NCBI GenBank assembly: GCA_903919065.1
Contig: CAIXHD010000302.1
Coordinates: 1-40,506 of the forward strand
DNA from: an uncultured Bacteroidota bacterium
GTDB lineage: Bacteria; Bacteroidota; Bacteroidia; Bacteroidales; UBA12481
Length of the DNA: 40,506 nucleotides
Direction of reading: 5' to 3'
Below, one piece after another: positions 34,213 to 40,506 of the stretch (its first letter is position 1; the number at the start of each line of letters is the position of its first letter). The position numbers and the translations under genes were made by a program. The notes below the pieces were generated by a model. The model did not search any database. It had not been told where the DNA came from and saw only the letters and a list, made by a program, of their open reading frames with translations.

Positions 34213-35298
34213 TCAGAGTGCTGCCCAGAGCTGCATCGCGGGTTCCGCTTTTCTAAAGCGTGCAAGGCCCTCAATAGCTTCGCGCTTGGTAGCAAATGTC
34301 TGCATTCTGACTTTAAACATCTGGCCGTTTTTCGTTGGCACGATATCTGCCGGATAGCCTTTATCAATCAATTGTTTCTGTAACCGGTCGGCATTTTCAC
34401 GGATTTTAAAACATCCTGCAATTACCGGATATTTTCCAATTACCTTGTCACCCGTCACCTTATCACCGGTCACCTTTTCGGTTTTAACCTCAGCAGGTTT
34501 AACCACCACCGGCTTTATTATGTCACTGGTCACCTTGTCACTTGTCACAATTTCTTTTGTCGCTGAATCAGATACAACTGCTTCTGCTAAAGGGAACTCA
34601 ATCACTTTGGCTGTGTCCCGTTTTTGTGACTCGGGATAATTGAGCCGGTACAATGATGGTTCAGGAATCATGGATGCCCGTGAAGTAATCAGGGTATCCG
34701 TAACTCTTGAATTATATGGTAAAAGTGAAAAGGCAATGAGAAGAGGCATAGCAATGGCAATGCGTCGCAGATTATGGTGGTTTCTGGGTCTTTTTAATTC
34801 CGTGACAGAAAACTCAATTGTCCGGGATAACTCATCCTCGCTATAAACCAGTGCATTATTGATTATGGCATTCCCATCACGTGGAATCTCCCGAAAATGA
34901 AAAGCTGCCAGGCCGAAAGAGTCGAGAAAAAGATTAGTGCCAGCATCTGCCTGAAAACGAACTACACGCATGCTGTCAAAAGCAAAATGCCCCACGCCAT
35001 CAATAATAACCGGGTTCCCCTGCTCAAGCTGTTTCCTGCAGTCTTCAACAAATTGGTCGATCCTCTCACGCGCCACCTCCGTAGAAATACCCTCCTGCTT
35101 TTCAATAAAACTCACGAGGAGGCCATCGTTCTGCAAAAGTTCGCTGTTAAAAACAATTTCTTTGGCGGGAGGAATAAAAGTACCTGTCGGTTTATCAATA
35201 ACCGCGGGCCGGTATTGCGAAACAAAACCGCCCAAACCCGGAATGATCACACAATCTTCCAGGAACAATAATTTTCGGATGGCTTGAATGACTTCCAT
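34213..35298 (-). CDS. HU-CCDC81 and SPOR domain membrane protein
   Basis: The 361-residue product from the ATG at 35298 (MEVIQAIRKLLFLEDCVIIP, the family N-terminus; the frame is open eight codons further) has an HU/CCDC81-like N-terminal module (about 1-150: GLGGFVSQYRPA, GNPVIIDGVGHFAFD). A single transmembrane helix (about 180-195) and a periplasmic linker follow, then a C-terminal SPOR domain (about 287-361: YPVIAGCFKIRENADRLQKQ). SPOR domains bind denuded peptidoglycan at the division site, so the protein may link a cytoplasmic HU-like module to septal wall. The linker carries two short repeats (250-260 TSDKVTSD, 274-286 VTGDKVTGDKV) encoded by GTGACNNG words. Confidence 0.87.
   Translation of the reverse strand: MEVIQAIRKLLFLEDCVIIPGLGGFVSQYRPAVIDKPTGTFIPPAKEIVFNSELLQNDGLLVSFIEKQEGISTEVARERIDQFVEDCRKQLEQGNPVIIDGVGHFAFDSMRVVRFQADAGTNLFLDSFGLAAFHFREIPRDGNAIINNALVYSEDELSRTIEFSVTELKRPRNHHNLRRIAIAMPLLIAFSLLPYNSRVTDTLITSRASMIPEPSLYRLNYPESQKRDTAKVIEFPLAEAVVSDSATKEIVTSDKVTSDIIKPVVVKPAEVKTEKVTGDKVTGDKVIGKYPVIAGCFKIRENADRLQKQLIDKGYPADIVPTKNGQMFKVRMQTFATKREAIEGLARFRKAEPAMQLWAAL
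34443..34549 (-). repeat. GTGAC word arrays in the SPOR-protein linker
   Basis: Two coding-strand clusters, 34443-34478 and 34520-34549, of GTGAC-AAG and GTGAC-GGG words, e.g. AAGGTGACGGGTGACAAGG. They encode VTGDKVTGDKV and VTSDKVTSD. The unit is 9 bases, codon-phased, like the 4924-5020 array. Confidence 0.75.
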
Positions 35299-35307
35299 AG
35301 TAATTAA

Positions 35308-35315
35308 CAAAGATA
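35308..35315 (-). promoter_or_regulatory. Candidate -7 element for the SPOR gene
   Basis: The minus strand reads TATCTTTG, exact TAnnTTTG, 9 bases before the ATG at 35298, so the mRNA leader would be very short. Confidence 0.4.
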
Positions 35316-35383
35316 CTAACAAATCAATATCATTCCATATATCGGAATATAAAAAAAAGAGCGAAAATGGTTACTTTAGCTGA

Positions 35384-36517
35384 ATGAGGAAAATTGAAAT
35401 GGTTGATATCCGGTCTCAATATCTTCGTTTACAGCCGGATATAGATAAAGGAATTGCCGAAGTGCTGGATACTGCAGCTTTTATCAAAGGCCCGGCAGTA
35501 AAAGAATTTCGTGCCGAACTGGCAGATTATCTGGGTGTTCCATATTTAATTCCATGCGCAAATGGTACCGATGCGCTTCAGGTAGCACTCATGGCTTTGA
35601 ATCTTCAGGCCGGCGATGAGGTTATTACCACCAATTTTACCTTTATTTCTACTGTCGAGGTGCTCGTGCTGCTCCGCCTGAAACCAATTCTGGTAGATGT
35701 TGACCCGTTGACTTTCAATATCGATCCGAATAAAATCCGTGAGGCCATAACTCCAAGAACCAAAGCAATAATTCCAGTCCATCTTTTTGGCCAACCAGCT
35801 GATATGGAAAGCATTCAGGAAATCGCCGGAGATCATGGATTATTTGTCATTGAAGATAACGCCCAATCGCTCGGAGCTTCCTATTCCTATCAGGATGGTA
35901 CATGTAAAATGGCGGGAACCCTTGGAAATATTGGCACCACCTCTTTTTTTCCGACCAAGCCGCTGGCTTGTTATGGCGATGGTGGTGCTTTGATGACTGC
36001 GGATCCGCATCTCGCGGAAACCATGGAAATGATCATCAACCATGGCGCCAAAGTAAAATACCATCATGAAATTATTGGAGTCAATTCCCGCCTCGACAGT
36101 ATCCAGGCAGCGATCTTAAGAGTCAATCTCAGGAATCTTGATGATTTCATCGACCGCCGCAGGAAAGTTGCCGCTGTTTATAACCAACGATTGGGTTCCC
36201 GGCCGGGCATTAAAATTCCGGTTACCGATCAAAAAGGCACGCATGTGTATCACCAATACACCATCCAGCTTGATCCTGAGGTGCGGGATTCCGTTCAAAG
36301 CAAATTATCCTTAAAAGGCATCCCTTCGATAATATATTACCCCGTGCCTCTGAGCCTTCAAAAAGCATTTAACTTTGCAGGATACCGCCAGGGAGATTTT
36401 CCCGTGACTGAAAATCTTTGCAAATCGGTATTATCTCTTCCGATTCATACCGAGATGGACTCCGAGCAGATGGATTATATCTGTACAAATCTTTTGAATA
36501 TTATTGATCATGAGTGA
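35384..36517 (+). CDS. DegT/DnrJ/EryC1 sugar-nucleotide aminotransferase, WbpE-like
   Basis: PLP-dependent fold-type I aminotransferase acting on a keto-sugar nucleotide. The 377-residue protein has [12 protein letters not shown] (58-69), [11 protein letters not shown] (155-165; Asp158 near PLP) and [15 protein letters not shown] with Lys192 as the Schiff base. The downstream acetyltransferase resembles WbpD, so the substrate is probably a UDP-2-acetamido-3-keto-sugar (WbpE-like), but that is inference. A near -7 element, TACTTTAG, ends only 4 bases before the ATG at 35384; an alternative ATG is at 35399. It overlaps the next gene by 8 bases. Confidence 0.9.
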   Translation: MRKIEMVDIRSQYLRLQPDIDKGIAEVLDTAAFIKGPAVKEFRAELADYLGVPYLIPCANGTDALQVALMALNLQAGDEVITTNFTFISTVEVLVLLRLKPILVDVDPLTFNIDPNKIREAITPRTKAIIPVHLFGQPADMESIQEIAGDHGLFVIEDNAQSLGASYSYQDGTCKMAGTLGNIGTTSFFPTKPLACYGDGGALMTADPHLAETMEMIINHGAKVKYHHEIIGVNSRLDSIQAAILRVNLRNLDDFIDRRRKVAAVYNQRLGSRPGIKIPVTDQKGTHVYHQYTIQLDPEVRDSVQSKLSLKGIPSIIYYPVPLSLQKAFNFAGYRQGDFPVTENLCKSVLSLPIHTEMDSEQMDYICTNLLNIIDHE

Positions 36518-37094
36518 TATAGAATATTCTGCACATGAATCAGCGATTATTGATACCGGCTGCCTGATCGGCAAGGGTACCAAAATCTGGCATTTCACTC
36601 ACATCATGACAGGCTGCAAAATTGGCCGGCATTGCAATATTGGCCAAAATGTTGTTATCTCACCCGACGTTGTTCTGGGCGATAATGTTAAGGTCCAAAA
36701 CAATGTATCTATCTATACCGGAGTGATTTGCGAGGACGATGTATTTCTTGGTCCCTCCATGGTTTTCACGAATGTTTCCAATCCCCGCAGTTCAGTCAAC
36801 CGGCGCGGTCAATATGAAACAACCCTGGTAAAAAAAGGGGCAACTATCGGAGCCAATTCTACAATTATTTGCGGGATCACTCTTGGAGAGTATTGCTTTA
36901 TTGGTGCAGGAGCAGTGGTAACGAAGGATGTACCTCCCTATGCGCTCGTGTTGGGCAACCCTGCCCGACAGTCAGGGTGGATGAGTGAGTTCGGCCATAA
37001 GCTTCAATTCGACCAAAACGGAATTGCTGTCTGTAAGGAGAGCAAGGAAAAATATTTATTAATATCAGGTTCAGTAAAAAAAATCATTGAATGA
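36510..37094 (+). CDS. Left-handed beta-helix N-acetyltransferase, WbpD-like
   Basis: The 194-residue protein from the ATG at 36510 (the TTG at 36504 is less likely) is a LbetaH acyltransferase: imperfect hexapeptide repeats such as [46 protein letters not shown] and [25 protein letters not shown] is the typical N-terminus of WbpD/WlbB, which acetylates the 3-amino group of UDP-2-acetamido-3-amino-glucuronate. It overlaps the aminotransferase by 8 bases and galE by 4, so it belongs to the same operon. Confidence 0.88.
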   Translation: MSDIEYSAHESAIIDTGCLIGKGTKIWHFTHIMTGCKIGRHCNIGQNVVISPDVVLGDNVKVQNNVSIYTGVICEDDVFLGPSMVFTNVSNPRSSVNRRGQYETTLVKKGATIGANSTIICGITLGEYCFIGAGAVVTKDVPPYALVLGNPARQSGWMSEFGHKLQFDQNGIAVCKESKEKYLLISGSVKKIIE

Positions 37095-38119
37095 AGGATT
37101 TAATTCTCGTTACCGGCGGAACCGGTTATATCGGCTCACATACAGCCGTTGAACTTATCAATGAAGGCTATGAAGTTGTCATTGTGGACAACCTTTCGAA
37201 TTCTACTGCAGATTCTCTTGACGGAATAGAAAGAATTACCGGCGTGCGACCCGCTTTTGAGCAGTTTGACCTGTGCGACAAACCGCGTTTGGATGCATTT
37301 TTCGAAAAGTACCCGCGCCTGAAAGCAATCATTCATTTTGCAGCATTTAAAGCGGTTGGCGAATCCGTCGATCTCCCCCTGAAATACTACCGGAATAACC
37401 TGGTTTCGCTGGTGAACCTCCTGGAGTGCATGCATACCTTCAAGGTGCCTTCCATCGTATTTTCATCGAGCTGCACTGTATATGGGCAGCCGAAAGACCT
37501 GCCGGTTACCGAAGATGCACCGATACAGACTGCTGAATCTCCCTATGGAAACACCAAACAGATTTGCGAAGAGATTTTGCGCGACAGCGTTCGTTCCATG
37601 CCTGAGCTTAAGGTCATCGCCCTGAGATATTTCAATCCCATCGGAGCACATCCTACGGCTCTTATCGGCGAACTGCCCAATGGCGTGCCAAACAACCTGG
37701 TGCCGTTTGTCACCCAGACAGCTGCAGGCCTTCGACCGGAGCTGAGGGTTTTCGGCGACGATTACCCCACCCCCGATGGATCAGCTATTCGCGACTATAT
37801 TAATGTTACTGACCTGGCCAAGGCTCACGTCACAGCCATTGGCCGCCTGCTGAGTAAAGGCAAGGAATCGGGATTCGAATTCTTTAATATCGGAACCGGT
37901 CGCGGATCATCGGTTCTTGAATTAATAAAAACTTTTGAAAAAGTGACCGGCGTGCCGGTGAATTATAAAATTGTCGGACGCCGCTCAGGCGACATCATTG
38001 CCGTATGGGCAGATACAACAAAAGCCAACCAGGTGCTCGGATGGAAAGCGGAGACCTCACTCGAGGACACACTGCTATCGGCCTGGAACTGGGAGAAAAA
38101 ACTGAGGGGAATAAAATAA
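37091..38119 (+). CDS. galE: UDP-glucose 4-epimerase
   Basis: Short-chain dehydrogenase/reductase that interconverts UDP-glucose and UDP-galactose (or the GlcNAc pair). The 342-residue chain has the NAD motif [20 protein letters not shown] with the catalytic Ser/Tyr region, and the YxxxK at [18 protein letters not shown] is the usual GalE block. It overlaps the upstream gene by ATGA and is followed 12 bases later by rfbB. Confidence 0.92.
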   Translation: MKDLILVTGGTGYIGSHTAVELINEGYEVVIVDNLSNSTADSLDGIERITGVRPAFEQFDLCDKPRLDAFFEKYPRLKAIIHFAAFKAVGESVDLPLKYYRNNLVSLVNLLECMHTFKVPSIVFSSSCTVYGQPKDLPVTEDAPIQTAESPYGNTKQICEEILRDSVRSMPELKVIALRYFNPIGAHPTALIGELPNGVPNNLVPFVTQTAAGLRPELRVFGDDYPTPDGSAIRDYINVTDLAKAHVTAIGRLLSKGKESGFEFFNIGTGRGSSVLELIKTFEKVTGVPVNYKIVGRRSGDIIAVWADTTKANQVLGWKAETSLEDTLLSAWNWEKKLRGIK

Positions 38120-38131
38120 AACCGAAAACCC

Positions 38132-39187
38132 ATGAAACAAACAATTTTAATAACCGGAGGTGCCGGTTTTATCGGATCACACGTGGTCAGGCTTTTTGTC
38201 AATAAATACTCTGAATATCATATTATTAATCTCGATGCCCTCACTTATGCAGGCAACCTCGAAAACTTAACAGATCTGGATCAGTCGCCCAACTATACTT
38301 TTATTAAGGCCGACATCCGGGATGCTGAAACCATTGATGCCATATTCGAAAAATATCCGATTACCGGAGTATGCCATCTGGCAGCGGAGAGTCATGTTGA
38401 TCGGTCAATTGCTGAACCAATGGCCTTCATTACCACGAATATCATCGGCACAGTAAACCTGTTAAATGCTGCCCGTAAGGCCTGGACCGGTAATTTTGAA
38501 GGCAAGCGGTTTTACCACATTTCCACCGATGAGGTATACGGATCACTGGGATCAGAAGGCTTCTTTGTTGAAACTACTTCTTACGATCCGCGCAGTCCAT
38601 ATTCAGCCTCAAAGGCCAGTTCCGATCATCTGGTCAGAGCCTATAACCACACCTATGGATTACCGGTTGTAATAACCAATTGCTCCAACAATTACGGTCA
38701 GAATCAGTTTCCCGAAAAACTCATTCCGCTGGCAATTAATAATATCAAGCACATGAAGCCCATCCCGGTTTATGGAAAGGGCGAAAATATCCGCGACTGG
38801 CTCTATGTTATTGACCATGCCAGGGCTATCGACCTTGTTTTCCATGAAGGTAAGGTTGGTGAAACTTACAATATCGGTGGATTCAATGAGTGGACCAATA
38901 TCAGCCTGATCCATGTATTGTGTGAAATCATGGACCGGAAGATGAACCGCGCACCCGGAACCTCCGCCTCGCTGATAACCTATGTAAAAGACCGTGCCGG
39001 GCATGATCTCCGGTATGCAATCGATGCCACAAAAATCCAGAAAGAGCTTGGCTGGGAACCCAGCCTGCAATTTGCCGAAGGTCTCGAAAAAACAGTCGAC
39101 TGGTACCTGGCAAATGAAGAGTGGATGGATCGTATTACAACTGGAAAATATCAGGCTTACTACGATCAGCAGTACCACAAAAGATAA
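38132..39187 (+). CDS. rfbB: dTDP-glucose 4,6-dehydratase
   Basis: SDR enzyme of dTDP-rhamnose (and other deoxysugar) synthesis. The 351-residue protein has TGGAGFIGSHVV, HLAAESHVDRSI, STDEVYGSLG with the Thr/Asp/Glu catalytic group, and SPYSASKASSDHL (YxxxK), followed by NCSNNYG. RfbA, RfbC and RfbD are not in the window. It is the last gene of the operon; the stop TAA runs directly into an AAGGCNC word array. Confidence 0.93.
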   Translation: MKQTILITGGAGFIGSHVVRLFVNKYSEYHIINLDALTYAGNLENLTDLDQSPNYTFIKADIRDAETIDAIFEKYPITGVCHLAAESHVDRSIAEPMAFITTNIIGTVNLLNAARKAWTGNFEGKRFYHISTDEVYGSLGSEGFFVETTSYDPRSPYSASKASSDHLVRAYNHTYGLPVVITNCSNNYGQNQFPEKLIPLAINNIKHMKPIPVYGKGENIRDWLYVIDHARAIDLVFHEGKVGETYNIGGFNEWTNISLIHVLCEIMDRKMNRAPGTSASLITYVKDRAGHDLRYAIDATKIQKELGWEPSLQFAEGLEKTVDWYLANEEWMDRITTGKYQAYYDQQYHKR

Positions 39188-39280
39188 GGCTCAAGGCACA
39201 AGTAAAGGCTCAAGGCACAAGGCGCAAGGCGAAAGGAAAGGCACAAGGCTCAAGGCGCAAGGCGCAAGGCTCAAGGTTGG
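39186..39280 (+). repeat. 7-bp AAGGCNC tandem word array after rfbB
   Basis: About eleven AAGGCTC, AAGGCAC and AAGGCGC units, with a few broken ones, beginning with the last two bases of the rfbB stop codon. The same words and orientation relative to transcription occur inside waaA (5123-5214). Confidence 0.9.
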
Positions 39281-39283
39281 ATA

Positions 39284-39322
39284 GAACGTATCAATAGCCT
39301 CGGGTTCAACCCGGGGTTTTTT
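39284..39322 (+). terminator. Palindromic element copy 2 with T run, likely terminator of the sugar operon
   Basis: CGTATCAATAGCC, then the hairpin CGGGTTCAACCCG, then GGGTTTTTT. The stem followed by six T residues resembles a rho-independent terminator. It shares the CGTATCAATAGCC word with the copy at 329-363. Confidence 0.5.
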
Positions 39323-39347
39323 ATAGCGGATTAGCCTCGTCAGAGTT

Positions 39348-39388
39348 GTCATCCCCGCAAAGGCGGAGCCGGTGGCGGGGACCCCGTC
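39348..39388. repeat. GTCATCCCCGC palindromic element, second copy
   Basis: GTCATCCCCGCAAAGGCGG, a GCCGGT-containing insertion, then GGCGGGGACCCCGTC. It matches 10673-10701 on both sides but carries a partial duplication in the middle. It stands in the gap between rfbB and the convergent glycosyltransferase. Confidence 0.75.
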
Positions 39389-39422
39389 GCATACCGCGAA
39401 CTTTTTCCAAGGACGCCTTTTA

Positions 39423-40424
39423 TTATAGATCAGCCTGCTCAATTACCTTAAATGTCCCCAACGCCTCAAGGTGCCTGGCAACGTATTCCTGCTCGGTCTG
39501 GCCTGGTGTTGGAACCAGAAGTGCCGATTTCCCAAAGAAATTCAGATCAGATAGGGTTGAATTGCCTGGCCGGCAAATAATCTCACTCGCCTCGAGAATG
39601 TGCCAGGCAAGATGTCCATCGGTGGCATGATTTACCATCAAAACCGTCCCTTCTTCAGTGACAGCGGGTATCTCATCAGGTGAAACAGGCGGAAGTCCAC
39701 GAAAAATAATGGCCCTGGTATTATCCCTCTTAAACCGGGCCTTAAGCAGATTCTCAAATAGGGTGCGCTGAGGCTCCGGTCCGGAAACCAATGCCAGTAC
39801 ATTGAATTGCCTGGCGTATTCAGGCCGCTCTGCAACAACATTTTCAAACCTCGAAACCGGTCCGATATATCGCGCATTCTCCGGAAGTCGTTTAGGATGG
39901 GTTAATAATCCGGAAAGATTTGGAACACCCTCATAATCGGCAATCCAGATTTCCGAAAATCGGCGCAATGCCTTCCGGTGAAACCAATATACCAATCCCT
40001 CCCCAAAGCTCCATCCATGTGGCGCCTTTAACCACAGCTGATTGGTAATGAATACACTGTGGACTCCCGGATAATACAGGCCATACCGGTGATCACAAAT
40101 AATCCGCGTAACATTGTATTTGGAAACGATTTCACCTACCTGCCGGTGGTTCCTTCTGATTGCCATGAGGATGCCGGGAACCTGAACAATTAACTTTCTG
40201 AAGAACCGGTCATTCGCGGGATAACGAACCGGATAAAAAGGGAACCGGATCCAGGGAAGAGAGGGAAATCTATGCCGTAAAAAATCAAGTGAAGAGCCAT
40301 CCGAGGCAAGGATAACTTTGTGACCCTCCACCAATGCCTTGCTGATAAAAGGAACCAGTCTCACGGTATGACCAAGTCCCCACTCCATCGGGCTCACAAG
40401 TATTGTTTCGGATTGACCGGTCAT
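39423..40424 (-). CDS. MurG-like (GT-B) glycosyltransferase
   Basis: The 333-residue product has GT-B features: an N-terminal Rossmann region opening ILVSPMEWGLGHTVRLVPF, with the GLGH-type loop, and a C-terminal nucleotide-sugar site CRPGNSTLSDLNFFGKSALL followed by PTPGQTEQEYVARHLEALG, as in family 28 C-terminal domains. The substrate is not evident; it converges on the sugar operon but is on the opposite strand. The upstream gene ends 9 bases before its start, so the two are probably co-transcribed. Confidence 0.78.
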   Translation of the reverse strand: MTGQSETILVSPMEWGLGHTVRLVPFISKALVEGHKVILASDGSSLDFLRHRFPSLPWIRFPFYPVRYPANDRFFRKLIVQVPGILMAIRRNHRQVGEIVSKYNVTRIICDHRYGLYYPGVHSVFITNQLWLKAPHGWSFGEGLVYWFHRKALRRFSEIWIADYEGVPNLSGLLTHPKRLPENARYIGPVSRFENVVAERPEYARQFNVLALVSGPEPQRTLFENLLKARFKRDNTRAIIFRGLPPVSPDEIPAVTEEGTVLMVNHATDGHLAWHILEASEIICRPGNSTLSDLNFFGKSALLVPTPGQTEQEYVARHLEALGTFKVIEQADL

Positions 40425-40433
40425 GATTTTCTG

Positions 40434-40506
40434 TTAATAGGATACCTGCACAGGAATCCCAAGCTTGAGGACCTCTCCGGCAATAGCATCCAGTATTTCC
40501 GGTTCA
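40434..40506 (-). CDS. C-terminal end of an unidentified protein
   Basis: The minus strand is open from the window edge to a TAA at 40436-40434, ending EVLKLGIPVQVSY. Its close spacing (9 bases) to the glycosyltransferase suggests an operon. The fragment is too short to identify. Confidence 0.5.
   Translation of the reverse strand, partial: EPEILDAIAGEVLKLGIPVQVSY

Noticed and set aside
38660-39178. 172-residue minus-strand open frame
   Set aside because: Antisense to rfbB with no recognisable domain.
39186-39280. CRISPR array
   Set aside because: Units are 7 bp and directly adjacent, with no spacers, and no cas genes are present.

Overview
The window comes from a Bacteroidota chromosome, probably a free-living or sediment member near Bacteroidales; the genus cannot be read from the sequence. 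The evidence is the pair of type IX secretion/gliding regulators PorX and PorW/SprE, the gliding lipoprotein GldH, an HU-CCDC81/SPOR protein, and repeated TAnnTTTG promoter elements with almost no Shine-Dalgarno sites. There are no rRNA or tRNA genes, no transposase, no phage genes and no CRISPR array. Gene density is high and every complete gene looks intact.

Layout. 1-6.6 kb (minus strand): the N-terminus of an ECF sigma factor, threonine aldolase (ltaE), B12-dependent ribonucleotide reductase (nrdJ), Kdo transferase (waaA) and a small outer-membrane barrel. 6.7-13.9 kb (plus): a secreted Asp-box beta-propeller protein and a 1176-residue probable outer-membrane barrel. 13.9-20 kb (minus): porW-porX-tsaE-ald. 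20.1-21.5 kb (plus): a sigma-54 activator/response regulator, divergent from porW. 21.5-26.8 kb (minus): mrp-nifU-like, and a tight operon holB-ricT-gldH-trmB-MGMT-like. 26.8-31.7 kb (plus): pgk, a LuxE-like protein and a hybrid histidine kinase. 31.7-35.3 kb: yraN (minus), metG (plus), HU-CCDC81/SPOR (minus). 35.4-39.2 kb (plus): a nucleotide-sugar operon (DegT aminotransferase, WbpD-like acetyltransferase, galE, rfbB). 39.4-40.5 kb (minus): a glycosyltransferase and the end of another gene.

The recognised genes are mostly core Bacteroidota functions. The unusual part is a set of short, degenerate 'word' repeats with units of about 7-9 bp (AAGGCNC, GGCAGAA, AAGGRGAMY, GTGACNNG, AGTTGGCAACT), plus dispersed palindromic elements. 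They sit in gene gaps, often starting at a stop codon, and the same families also occur in frame inside coding regions: two expansions in waaA, the signal-peptide core and an early linker of the 1176-residue protein, the N-terminus of the LuxE-like protein, and the linker of the SPOR protein. Four copies of one element include an inverted pair forming a stem of about 45 bp between nrdJ and ltaE. This repeat system is the best candidate for something not well described; how it spreads cannot be read from the window.
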